A stretch of 64,000 bases of DNA from Saccharopolyspora_C sp047200635. GTDB lineage: Bacteria; Actinomycetota; Actinomycetes; Mycobacteriales; Pseudonocardiaceae. The translations under genes were made by a program, and so were the position numbers. Shown here piece by piece: positions 37,801 to 47,100 of this stretch. Each line of letters starts with the position of its first letter. The first letter of the stretch is position 1. The notes beneath the pieces were generated by a model. The model saw only the letters and a list, made by a program, of their open reading frames with translations, was not told the origin of the DNA and made no database searches. The DNA lies in contig NZ_JBJZOI010000001.1 of the NCBI RefSeq assembly GCF_047200635.1, forward strand, positions 124,001 to 188,000, written 5' to 3'.

Positions 37801-40800
37801 GCCCTGGACCCTCTCGGCGAAGTCCGAGGCCGCGCTGCGCGCGCAGGCCGCTCGGCTGGCCGCGACCGCCGCCGAGGCGGACCCGGCCGAGCTGGGCCGG
37901 GCGCTGCTGGACTCGCGCGGCACCTTCGAGCACCGCGCCGTGGTGCTCGGCGCGGACCGCGCCGAGCTCACCACCGGGCTCGCGGCCGTGGCCGGTGCGG
38001 GCGGCGCCGCCTCGGCAGTGCTCGGCGCCGACGTGGGCGGGCCGGGACCGGTCTTCGTCTACCCGGGTCAGGGCTCGCAGTGGCGGGGCATGGGTCGCGC
38101 GTTGCTGGAGTCCTCCGAGGTGTTCGCCGCCGCGATCGACTCCTGCGAGCGGGCGCTCGCGCCGCACGTGGACTGGTCGCTGCGCGCGGTGCTCACCGGG
38201 GAGGACGAGGCCGAGCGGGTGGACGTGGTGCAGCCGGCGCTGTTCGCCACGATGATCGCGCTCACCGAGCTGTGGCGCTCCTGGGGCTGCGTCCCGTCCG
38301 CCGTGATCGGGCACTCGCAGGGCGAGATCGCCGCCGCCTGCGCGGCGGGCGCGCTGTCGCTGGAGGACGCCGCGCGGGTCGTCGCGCTGCGCAGCAGGGC
38401 GCTGCTGGCGCTGGCCGGCCGGGGCGGCATGGTCTCGCTGGCCACCTCCGCCGAGCGGGCGACCGAGCTGCTGGAGCCGTGGTCCGGGCGGATCGGGCTG
38501 GCCGTGGACAACGGACCGTCCTCGGTCGTCGTCTCCGGCGAGCCCGCGGCGCTGGCCGAGCTGCGGGCGGAGTGCGAGCGCCGGGAGATCCGCGCCCGCG
38601 AGGTCAACGTGGACTACGCCTCGCACGGGCCGCACGTCGAGCAGGTGCGCGAGGAGCTGGCCGAGGCGCTGGCGCCCATCGCGCCGCGCCCGGCCGCCGT
38701 CCCGTTCTACTCGACCGTCACCGGCGGCCGCCTCGACACCGCCCGCCTCGACGCCGGGTACTGGTACGAGAACCTGCGCCACCCGGTGCGGATGCAGGAC
38801 GCCACCCGCGCCCTGCTCGCCGACGGACGCCGGATGTTCGTCGAGGTCAGTCCGCACCCGGTGCTGGGCGCCGCGCTGGAGGAGACCGTCGACGCGGCGT
38901 GCCCGGACCCGGCGGTGGTGCTGGGCACGCTGCGCCGCGAGGAGGGCGGCCCGCGCCGCTTCCTGCTCTCGCTGGCCGAAGCGCACGCGCACGGCGCGCG
39001 GGTCGACTGGTCGGGCGCGTTCACCGGCGGACCCGGGGCGCGGCTCGACCTGCCGACCTACCCGTTCCAGCACCAGCGGTACTGGCTGTCCCGGCGCCCC
39101 CGCCGGGACGGCGCGCCGGACGCCGCCTTCTGGGAGCTGGTGGAGCGCGGTGATCCGGCGGCGCTGTCGGCCGAGCTCGGGGTGGACGGCGGGGAAGCGG
39201 TCTCCGAGGTGCTGCCCGCGCTGGCCCGCTGGCGGGAGCGCTCCGCGCACCGCTCCGCGGTGGAGTCGCTGCGCTACCGGATCGGCTGGACCCGGCTCAC
39301 CGGGCGGACCGAGGCGGCGCCCGGGACGCGGCTGGTCCTCGTCCCCGAAGCACCCGGGCATCGAGACGAGTGGCTCGCCGCCGTGCTCGACGCGCTCGGC
39401 CCGGACGCGGAGGTGCTGCCGGTGCGGACCCGGGACCGGGCGGAGCTGGCCGCCGCCCTGCGCGGGGTGGCGGGCTCGGAGCCCGGCTCGGTGATCTCGC
39501 TGCTGAGCGCGGTCGAGCGGCCGGGCGCGGTTCCCGGGGAGCTGACCGGCTCGGTGCTCGCCGTGCAGGCGCTCGGCGACGCCGGGATCACCGCCCCGCT
39601 GTGGTGGATCACCCGCGGCGCGGTCTCGGTGGAGGGCGAGGACGTGCGCCCGGGGCAGGCGGCCGTCTGGGGCCTGGGCCGGGTGGCCGCGCTGGAGCTC
39701 CCCGGCAGCTGGGGCGGGCTGGTGGACCTGCCGGACGAACTCGACGAGGCCGCCGCCGGGCAGCTGCGCGCGGCGCTGTCCGGCGCGGAGGACCAGGTCG
39801 CCGTGCGCGGCACCGGGCGGTTCGGCCGGAGGCTGCTGCGTCCCGCGCCCTGGCGGGGCGGCTCGCCGCGGCTCCGGGGCGGAGCCCTCATCACCGGCGG
39901 CACCGGTGGGGTCGGCGCCTTCGTCGCGAGGTGGGCGGTGGCGCGCGGCGCCGAGCACGTCGTGCTCACCAGCCGCCGGGGCCCGGAGGCGCCCGGCGCG
40001 GACCGGCTCGCCGCCGAGCTGGAGGAGCTCGGGGCGAAGGTGACCGTCGCGGCCTGCGACGCGGGCGACCGGGACGGGCTCGCCCGGGTGCTGGCCGACA
40101 TCCCCGACCTGCGCGCCGTGTTCCACGCCGCCGGGGTCGCCGACGGCGACGCCCCGGTGCGGGAGCTCACCGAGCAGCGGCTCGCGGGACTGCTGCGGGC
40201 CAAGCGGGACGCCGCCCTGCACCTGCACGAGCTCACCCGCGCGCACGAGCTGGACGTCTTCGCGCTGTTCTCCTCGGGAGCGGCGGCCTGGGGCAGCGGC
40301 GGTCAGCCCGGCTACGCGGCGGCGAACGCCTTCCTGGACGGGCTCGCCGAGCATCGTCGCGCGCACGGGCTGCCCGCCACCTCGGTGGCCTGGGGGACCT
40401 GGGGCGAGGCCGGGATGGCGGCGGACGAGGCGGTCGGCGAGCGGCTGCGCCGCCAGGGCGTCCCGGCGATGCGGCCCGAGCAGGCGCTGGACGGGCTCGA
40501 CCGGGCCGTCGCGTGCGGGGAAGCCACGGCCGTGGTGGCGCGCGTGGACTGGGAGCGGTTCGCGCCCGGGTTCACCGCCGCCCGGCCCAGCCCGCTGCTG
40601 ACCGAGCTGCCCGAGGCGGCGGCGGTGCTGGCGGCGGCCGAGCCGGCCGCGGCGCCCGAGGGCGGCACGGCGCTGCGGCAGCGGCTCGCCGCGCTGTCCC
40701 CGGCCGAGCGGTCCCGCGCGCTGCTGGAGGTGGTCCGCGGCGAGGCCGCCGCCACCCTCGGCTACGACGGCGCGGACGGAGTCCCGGCCCAGCGCGCGTT

Positions 40801-41173
40801 CAAGGACGTGGGCTTCGACTCCGTGACCGCGGTGCAGCTGCGCAACCGGCTGCGCACCGCGACGGGGCTGGCGCTGCCAGCGGCGCTGGTCTTCGACCAC
40901 CCGAACCCCGCCGCGCTGAGCTCCCACCTGGCGGCGGAGCTGTTCGGCGACACCGCGGGGGAACGCCCGGCGGATCCCGATGCCCGGATCCGCGAGGTGC
41001 TGGCCACCGTCCCGCTCGGCAGGCTGCGCCGGGCCGGGCTGCTGGACGCGGTGCTGCGCCTGGCCGAGGACGAGGACGGGTCCGACGAGACCGCCGAGGA
41101 GGCGCCGACGGGCTCGATCGACGACATGGATGCCGAGAGCCTGCTGCGGCTGGCCTCCGGCACGAGCGACTGA
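31856..41173 (+). CDS. Two-module type I PKS, NysB/AmphB-like: 2 x KS-AT-KR-ACP, methylmalonyl-type
   Basis: 3,105 residues. Starts at GTG 31856 with GAGGA about 7 bases upstream. N-terminal docking helix VVDYLRRVTVDLRHARKRI. Module 1: KS (Cys198), AT (GHSQGE Ser649, with YPSH at 748-751 in place of the usual YASH), KR (Trp and His at the diagnostic sites before Tyr1320, no LDD: A2 pattern), ACP (Ser1483). Module 2: KS (Cys1712), AT (GHSQGE Ser2154, YASH at 2254-2257: methylmalonyl), KR (Trp present, Gln at the His site, Tyr2820: A1 pattern), ACP (Ser2989). The C-terminus ends in a docking segment with SIDDMDAESLLRLA. These two units would form the dimethyl, dihydroxy end that carries the lactone oxygen, as in nystatin and amphotericin. 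The stop is 16 bases before the next PKS start. Confidence 0.95.
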   Translation: MPEDQQDRVVDYLRRVTVDLRHARKRIEELEGREREPIAIVGMACRYPGDVSSPDDLWELVRSGGDAVGGFPEDRGWDLGRLRRDSATDAGGFLADAAGFDAGFFGISPREAQAMDPQQRLLLEVSWEAVERAGIRPDALRDTEAGVFVGAYHWGRAQAVAEDSRGHAMTGTASSVLSGRLAYALGLRGPALTVDTACSSSLVALHLASRSLRAGESSLALVGGVAVLSDPSLFVEFSRQGGLAADGRCKAFAAEADGTGWSEGVGVLVLERLSDARLRGHEVLAVVRGSAVNQDGASNGLTAPNGPAQQRVIEQALESAALRPSDVDVVEAHGTGTSLGDPIEAQALLATYGQERDEPLWLGSLKSNIGHTQAAAGVAGVIKVVQAMRYGLLPPTLHAGTPSPHVDWSSGAVRLLTDQVDWPDGQRPRRAAVSSFGISGTNAHAVLEQAPPVEPAEPVDAEPVGTGGAGVVPWVLSARTERALRGQADRLARALESGSPDPVDVARSLLRSRSLFEHRAVLLGSELGQRRDALRALAAGETDPAVVDGAAEVDGGVVFVFPGQGAAWAGMGARLLDESPVFAARLADCERALAEFVDWSLTAVLRGEPGAPGLEHDEVQQPATFAVMVALAELWRAHGVTPDAVVGHSQGEVAAAVVSGALSLREGARLIARRGRLIGRRLAGTGGMLSVALPAAEVERLIEGRDLALAALNGPGSVAVSGPVAAVEALREELTAAGHRSRRVDMDYPSHCPLVEPLREELLAELADLEPATPRIPFLSTVTGEWLDTACTDAEYWFRNMREPVRFGPAVEALLESGHRAFVEVGAHPVLGPAVQELAEPRAARVVVTGTLRRDDGGLDRVLASAAALFARGVQVDLAAGLPEGRIVPLPTYAFQHERFWTEPARSGGDPADAEFWTAVERQDADALTAHLHVDERALAAVLPALSSWRRQRRALAEADDWRYRVAWREVTGLPRPALAGTWLVVSSARAADAEVAAALAAGGAEVRELELGEADADRAALAGRLAGAGAVEGVVSLLALDEEPAAAQPDLPLGLASTVLLVQALGDAGIDAPMWTITRDAARTGPEDALRNPVQAQVQGVSWTAALEHPRRWGGTVDLPAGPDPRTGEALAAILTGARGEDQLAIRPRGVLARRVVRAEAPRPVREWAPRGTALITGGTGTIGPGLARWLAARGAERIVLTSRRGAAAEGMPELVAELAERGTELRVESCDVADRDAVAALLDRLTAEGHELRTVVHAAVTIELETLAETSPEAVARVVRAKVAGARHLDELLGAELDAFVLYSSVAGMWGSREHAAYAAGNAFLGALAENRRARGLPATSLHWGKWPDSPELAAADRHGARRSGLRVLDPETALLGLRRALDEDASVLALTDVDWATYHQVFTSARATALFDEIPEIGAAEAATTSGTGEFAERVRAAAGPERDALLLELVREQAAAVLGHPGGGGLPARRAFRELGFDSVTAVELRNRLVRVTGAALPTAVVFDHPSPVALAEFLGELLTGASEHRAATASAPADEPIAVVGMGCRLPGGVTSPEDLWRLLREGGDAISEIPADRGWDVAELYDPDPERAGRTYAVLGGFLDDPAGFDAGFFGISPREALAMDPQQRLLLETGWEALERAGIDPESLRGSSTGVFVGATHQGHSASAFGIDDGTEGQFITGAAASVLSGRLAYLLGLEGPAVTVDTACSSSLVALHQACQSLRTGESSLALAAGSTVLAGPQDFLGFSRLGALSVDGRCKAFAEGADGMSLAEGVGVVVLERLSEARRRGHEVLAVVRGSAVNQDGASNGLTAPNGPSQQRVIRSALAAAGLDPSEVDAVEAHGTGTSLGDPIEAQALLATYGQGRDEPLWLGSLKSNIGHTQATAGIAGLIKVVLALRHGLLPRTLHAEHPTEHVDWSGGQVRLLAEEIAWPGGDRPRRAAVSAFGISGTNAHAVLEQAPETGAARREPVGVRHGIVPWTLSAKSEAALRAQAARLAATAAEADPAELGRALLDSRGTFEHRAVVLGADRAELTTGLAAVAGAGGAASAVLGADVGGPGPVFVYPGQGSQWRGMGRALLESSEVFAAAIDSCERALAPHVDWSLRAVLTGEDEAERVDVVQPALFATMIALTELWRSWGCVPSAVIGHSQGEIAAACAAGALSLEDAARVVALRSRALLALAGRGGMVSLATSAERATELLEPWSGRIGLAVDNGPSSVVVSGEPAALAELRAECERREIRAREVNVDYASHGPHVEQVREELAEALAPIAPRPAAVPFYSTVTGGRLDTARLDAGYWYENLRHPVRMQDATRALLADGRRMFVEVSPHPVLGAALEETVDAACPDPAVVLGTLRREEGGPRRFLLSLAEAHAHGARVDWSGAFTGGPGARLDLPTYPFQHQRYWLSRRPRRDGAPDAAFWELVERGDPAALSAELGVDGGEAVSEVLPALARWRERSAHRSAVESLRYRIGWTRLTGRTEAAPGTRLVLVPEAPGHRDEWLAAVLDALGPDAEVLPVRTRDRAELAAALRGVAGSEPGSVISLLSAVERPGAVPGELTGSVLAVQALGDAGITAPLWWITRGAVSVEGEDVRPGQAAVWGLGRVAALELPGSWGGLVDLPDELDEAAAGQLRAALSGAEDQVAVRGTGRFGRRLLRPAPWRGGSPRLRGGALITGGTGGVGAFVARWAVARGAEHVVLTSRRGPEAPGADRLAAELEELGAKVTVAACDAGDRDGLARVLADIPDLRAVFHAAGVADGDAPVRELTEQRLAGLLRAKRDAALHLHELTRAHELDVFALFSSGAAAWGSGGQPGYAAANAFLDGLAEHRRAHGLPATSVAWGTWGEAGMAADEAVGERLRRQGVPAMRPEQALDGLDRAVACGEATAVVARVDWERFAPGFTAARPSPLLTELPEAAAVLAAAEPAAAPEGGTALRQRLAALSPAERSRALLEVVRGEAAATLGYDGADGVPAQRAFKDVGFDSVTAVQLRNRLRTATGLALPAALVFDHPNPAALSSHLAAELFGDTAGERPADPDARIREVLATVPLGRLRRAGLLDAVLRLAEDEDGSDETAEEAPTGSIDDMDAESLLRLASGTSD
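32843..32976 (+). repeat. KS repeat in module 1, copy 1 (partner 37385-37518)
   Basis: 134 bases with two mismatches to the module 2 KS. Same KS region and same relaxed codon use as the 12104/42195 pair. Confidence 0.8.
37385..37518 (+). repeat. KS repeat in module 2, copy 2 (partner 32843-32976)
   Basis: Partner of the module 1 copy; identity drops just downstream, where module 1 reads GGCGGCC and module 2 CACCGCG. Confidence 0.8.
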
Positions 41174-41189
41174 GGCGGGAGAACCGGTG

Positions 41190-44100
41190 ATGGCCGACTC
41201 CGAGAACGAGTACGTCGAAGCGCTGCGCAGGTCGCTCAAGGAGGTCGAGCGGCTGCGCGAGCAGAACCAGCGCCTGGTGTCGGCGGCGGCCGAGCCGATC
41301 GCCGTCATCGGCATCGGCTGCCGGTTCCCCGGCGGGGTCGCCACGCCCGAGCAGCTGTGGGACCTGGTGGCCGGGGAGCGCGACGCCATCGGCGGTTTCC
41401 CGGCCGACCGGGGCTGGGACCTGGAGCGGCTGGGCGGGGACGGCGCGGGCGCGAGCCTCGCCCGCGAGGGCGGTTTCCTCGACGGGATGGCGGAGTTCGA
41501 CGCGGAGTTCTTCGGGATCTCCCCGCGCGAGGCGGTGGCGATGGACCCGCAGCAGCGGCTGCTGCTGGAGACGGCGTGGGAGGCGCTGGAGCGCGCGGGC
41601 ATCGACCCGGTCGCGCTGCGCGGCTCGGCGACCGGCGTGTTCACGGGCACCACCGGGCAGGACTACGGCCAGGTGCTCGACGCCTCGGACGAGGACGTGG
41701 AGGTGTACTCCACGACGGGGCACGCGGCCTGCGTGCTCTCCGGCAGGCTGTCCTACCTGTTCGGTCTGGAGGGGCCGGCGATCACGGTGGACACCGGTTG
41801 CTCCTCCTCGCTGGTGGCGCTGCACCAGGCGGTGCAGGCGCTGCGCGGCGGGGAGTGCTCGCTCGCGCTCAGCGGCGGCGCCTCGGTGATGGCGACGCCG
41901 CACGCGTTCGTCTCGTTCACCGCGCAGCACGGCCTGGCGGCCGACGGCCGGTGCAAGCCGTTCTCGGACGCCGCCGACGGCACCGGCTGGGGCGAGGGCG
42001 CCGGGGTTCTGGTGCTGGAGCGGTTGTCGGACGCGCGCCGCAACGGGCACCCGGTGCTGGCGGTCGTGCGGGGCTCGGCGATCAACCAGGACGGCGCCTC
42101 GAACGGGTTGACGGCGCCGAACGGTCCCGCGCAGCAGCGGGTGATCCGGGCGGCGTTGGAGAACGCCAGGCTGGACACGTCCGATGTGGACGTGGTGGAG
42201 GCGCACGGGACTGGTACTTCGTTGGGTGATCCGATCGAGGCGCAGGCGTTGCTGGCGACCTACGGTCAGGGTCGGGACGTGCCGTTGTGGTTGGGTTCGG
42301 TGAAGTCGAACTTGGGTCACACGCAGGCGGCGGCGGGTGTCGCGGGTGTGATCAAGATGGTGCTGGCGATGCGGCACGGCGAGCTGCCCCGCACCCTGCA
42401 CGCCGCGGCCCCGTCGTCCGATGTGGACTGGAGCGCGGGAGCCGTGGCGCTGCTCACCGAGCGCCGGGACTGGCCGGGAACCGGTCGGCCGCGCCGCGCC
42501 GGGGTGTCGTCGTTCGGCATCAGCGGCACCAACGCGCACGTGATCGTGGAGCAGGCGCCCGCCGCCCCGGACGCGGAGCGCGCGGCGGAGGTGGAGCCCG
42601 GGGTGGTCGCGCTCCCGGTGTCGGCTCGCGGACCGCGGGCGCTGGCCGCGCAGGTGGAGCGGCTCACCGCGCACCTGGCCGAGCACCCCGGTGCGGCACC
42701 GGTCGACGTGGCGCTGGCGCTGGCGGAGTCCCGATCGGACTTCGAGCACCGCGCCGTCCTGCTGGCCGGGGCGGACGGGCTCACCGAGCTCGCCTCCGGC
42801 GTCGCCGAGGACCGGCCGCCGCTGGCGTTCGCGTTCTCCGGGCAGGGCTCGCAGCGGCTCGGGATGGGGCGCGAGCTGCACGCGCGGTTCCCGGTGTTCG
42901 CGGCGGCCTTCGACGCGGTGCTCGCCGAGCTGGACCGGCACCTCGATCGAGCGTTGCGGGAGGTGGTGTGGGGCGAGGACCAGGGCACCCTGTCCGATAC
43001 CGGGTTCGCCCAGCCCGCGCTGTTCGCGGTGGAGGTGGCGCTGTTCCGGCTCGCGGAGTCCTGGGGCGTGCGCCCCGATTATCTGGTCGGTCACTCGATC
43101 GGCGAGATCGCCGCGGCCCACGTGGCCGGGGTGCTGTCGCTGCCGGACGCGGCGGCGCTCGTCGCCGCGCGCGGCCGGTTGATGCGGGCGCTGCCCGCCG
43201 GGGGCGGGATGCTCGCGCTGGAGGCGACCGAGGACGAGGTCGCCGGGCTGGTGGGGGACCGGCTCGGCCTCGCCGCGATCAACGGTCCGTCCTCGCTGGT
43301 GCTGTCCGGATCCGTCGAGCTGCTCGACGACGTCGAGCGGAGCTGGCGGGAGCGGGGCAGGCGGGCGAAGCGGCTCGCCGTCAGCCACGCCTTCCACTCG
43401 CCGCTGATGGACCCGGTTCTCGACGACTTCCGCGCCGTCGTCGCGGGATTGGACCTGCGCGCGCCGGAGATCCCGATCGTCTCCGCGCTCACCGGTGCCG
43501 ACCCGGCCACCGTCGAGCACTGGGTCCGCCACGTGCGGGAACCCGTCCGCTACGCCGCCGCGCTGGACGCGCTGCGCGCGAGCGGGGTGCGGGCGTTCCT
43601 CGAACTCGGCCCCGACGGGGTGCTCTCGGCGCTGCACCGGGAGAACGTGCCCGAGGCGGTCGCGGTCCCCGTGCTGCGCGCGGGGCGGGACGAGGAGCTG
43701 ACCGCGATCACCGCGCTGGCCGGGTTGCACGTCGCCGGGGTGCCGGTGGACTGGACCGCGCCGCTGGCGGGCACCGGCGCGCGGCGCGTCGAGCTGCCGA
43801 CCTACCCCTTCCAGCGCAGCCGATTCTGGCCCTCGCGCTCCCGGACCCGCGGCGGTGATGCCCCCGCCGCGGGTCCGGGCACCCACCCCCTCCTGGGGGC
43901 GCGGATCGACCTCGCCGGGGGCGAGGAGGTGGTGTTCGGCTCGGTGCTCTCGACCGGCACCCAGCCGTGGCTGGCCGGGCACGTGGTGGGCGGCCGGGTC
44001 CTGCTGCCCGGCACCGCGTTCGTGGAACTCGCGATCCGCGCCGCCGACGAGACCGGCTGCGCGCGGGTCGAGGAGCTGGCGCTGGCCGCGCCGCTGGTGC

Positions 44101-47100
44101 TGGAACCGGAGGCCGCGACGCGCCTGCAGGTGCGCGTCACCGCCGCCGACGCGGACGGTCGCCGCTCGATCGAGGTGCACTCCCGCGCCGAGGAGCTCGC
44201 GCCCTGGACGCTGCACGCCACCGGGGTGCTCGGCCCGGACGCCGCCGAGGGCGTCGCGCTCGCGGAGTGGCCGCCCGCGGCGGCGGAAGCCGACGTCACC
44301 GGGACCTACGACCGGCTCGCGGAGCTCGGCTTCGACTACGGGCCCGCCTTCCGCGGCCTGCGCCGGGTGTGGTGCGCGGAGGACGTGGTGTTCGCGGAGG
44401 TGGCGCTGCCGGAGGGCACCGAACCCGGCGAGTTCGGCCTGCACCCGGCGCTGCTGGACGCGGTGCAGCAGGCGGCCGCGTTCGCCGACCTGGGACCGAT
44501 CAGCCGGGGCGGGCTGCCGTTCGCCTGGGAGGGCGGCGCGCTGCACGCCTCCGGTGCCTCGACCGTGCGGGCCCGGCTGGCGAAGACCGGTGCGGGCGCG
44601 GTGTCGCTGGTGCTGGCCGACGCCGAGGGCGCCCCGGTCGCCACCGTCGATTCGCTGCTGGCGCGCGAGGTTCCCGCGGGGCAGGCCGCGGCGGCCGCCG
44701 CCCGCGACGCGCTGTTCCGCCTCGACCACGTCCCGGTGCGGCCGGGCGAGGTCCCGGCGTCGGTCACCGTGCTCGGTTCGGCCGACGCGCTGGCCGCGGC
44801 GGGGGTGTCGGTGCGGGAGCTGCCCGGGCTGGGCGCGGTCCGCGCGGACGGCACCGTCCCGGACCGGGTGGTGGTGCCGGTGCGCGGCGGGGACGACGTG
44901 GTGCGCTCGGCGCACGAGGTGACCGCCGGAGTGCTCGCGCAGATCCGGGAGTGGCTCTCCCGGGAGGAGTTCGCGGCCTCGCGGCTGGTGTTCCTCACCG
45001 CCGACGCCGCCGAGGATCCCGCCGCCGCTGCCGCGCACGGGCTGGTGCGGGTCGCCGAGACCGAGCACCCGGGCCGGTTCGGGGTGCTGCGGCGCGCCGC
45101 CGGAGCGAGTCCGCGCGCGGTGGCCACCGCGCTGGGGTCGGCGGAGTCGGACCTGCTGGTGCGCGGCGAGGAGGTGCTGGCCGCGCGGCTCGCCCGCGCC
45201 ACCCCCGCGGCCGAGCCGAGCACCTGGGACCCGGACGGCACCGTGCTGATCACCGGGGGCACCGGCGGGCTCGGCGCCGCTCTCGCCGAGCACCTGGTGC
45301 GCGAGCGCGGAGTGCGGCACCTGCTGCTGCTGAGCCGCCGCGGTCCCGGCGCCGAGGGGGCCCCGGAACTCGCCGCGCGGCTGCGCGAGCTCGGAGCCGC
45401 GGTCGCCGTGGTGGCCTGCGACGCCGCTGACCGGGAGGCGCTGGCCGAGGTGCTGGCGGCCGTTCCCGGTGAGCACCCGCTGACGGCGGTGGTGCACGCG
45501 GCGGGGGTCGTCGATGACGGTGTGGTGGAGTCGTTGTCGCCGGAGCGGTTGGCCGCGGTGTTGCGGCCGAAGGTGGACGCGGCCTGGCACTTGCACGAGC
45601 TCGTGGGGGACGTGTCGGCGTTCGTGCTGTTCTCCTCGGTGGCGGCCACCTTCGGCAGTGCCGGCCAGGGGAACTACGCGGCGGGCAACGCCTTCCTCGA
45701 CGCCCTCGCGCGACACCGGCGGGCCGCCGGGCTGCCCGCGACCGCGCTGGCCTGGGGCCCGTGGAGCGGTGCGGCCGGGATGACCGGTGCGCTCGCCGAG
45801 GCCGACGTGCGGCGCCTGCGGCGCGCCGGGATGCCGCCGCTGGAGCTGGCGCGCGGACTCGCGCTGTTCGACGCCGCCGTCGCCGGGGACGATCCGGCGC
45901 CGCTGCCGGTTCGGCTGGACCTCGCCGTGCTGCGTTCCCGGGGGGAGGTGCCGCCGCTGCTGCGCGGCCTGCTCCGCGCGCCCGCGACCCGGGCGGCTGC
46001 CGCCGAGGGAGCAGCGGGAGCCGGGGGGCCGATCGCCCGGCTTTCCGGGATGTCCGCGCAGGACCAGCGGGACGCGCTGCTGGAGCTGGTGCGCGCCCGG
46101 GTCGCGGCGGTGCTGGGGCACACCGGTGCCTCCGCCGTGCGGGCCGCGCGGCAGTTCCAGGACCTCGGCCTCGACTCGCTCACGGCGGTGGAGCTGCGCA
46201 ACGGGCTGGGCGCCGATACCGGTCTGCGGCTGCCCGCGACGCTGGTCTTCGACCACCCCACCCCGGCCGCGCTCGCCGGGCACCTGCACGCCGAGTTGTT
46301 CGGCGGCGCCGCCGAGGTCCAGGTCAGCGCGCCGGCGCGCTCCGACGCGGACGACCCGGTGGTGATCGTGGGCATGGCCTGCCGCTACCCGGGCGGGGTC
46401 GCCTCACCGGAGGACCTGTGGCGGCTGGTGTCCGAGGGCGGCGAGGGCATCGGCGAGTTCCCCACCAACCGCGGCTGGGACCTCGACGCGCTGTTCGACC
46501 CGGACCCGGACGTGCCCGGCCGCACCCACGTGCGCCGCGGCGGTTTCCTGCACGAGGCACCGGAGTTCGATCCGGGCTTCTTCGAGATGAGCCCGCGCGA
46601 GGCGCTGGCGACGGATTCGCAGCAGCGGTTGCTGCTGGAAGTGTCCTGGGAGGCGCTGGAGCGCGCCGGGCTGGACCCGCACGGCCTGCGCGGCAGCCCG
46701 ACCGGGGTGTTCGCCGGGGTGATGTACAACGACTACGGGACCCTGCTGCCCGGGGCCGAGTTCGAGCCCTACCGGGGCAACGGCAGCGCGCCGAGCGTGG
46801 CGTCCGGTCGGGTGTCCTACGCGTTCGGTTTCGAGGGTCCGGCCGTCACCGTCGACACGGCGTGCTCGTCCTCGCTGGTGGCGCTGCACCAGGCGGCGCA
46901 GGCGCTGCGCTCCGGGGAGTGCGCGCTCGCCCTGGCGGGCGGCGTGACGGTGATGTCCACGCCCAGCACGTTCGTGGAGTTCTCCCGGCAGCGGGGCCTG
47001 TCCCCGGACGGGCGGTGCAAGGCGTTCTCCGATGCCGCCGACGGGGTCGGCTGGTCGGAGGGCGTGGGGATGTTGGTGCTGGAGCGCCGCTCCGACGCGG

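Noticed and set aside
40980..41189. In-frame extension of the four-module PKS upstream of 41190
   Set aside because: It would overlap the end of the preceding PKS in another frame and gives Arg/Pro-rich sequence before the docking helix; the ATG at 41190 has a ribosome site.
31817..41653. Very long open frame antisense to the two-module PKS (over 3,000 codons)
   Set aside because: Its translation is a low-complexity run of Arg, Gly, Gln, Pro and His typical of the frame opposite a GC3-biased gene; no domain matches, and the plus strand has complete PKS domains.
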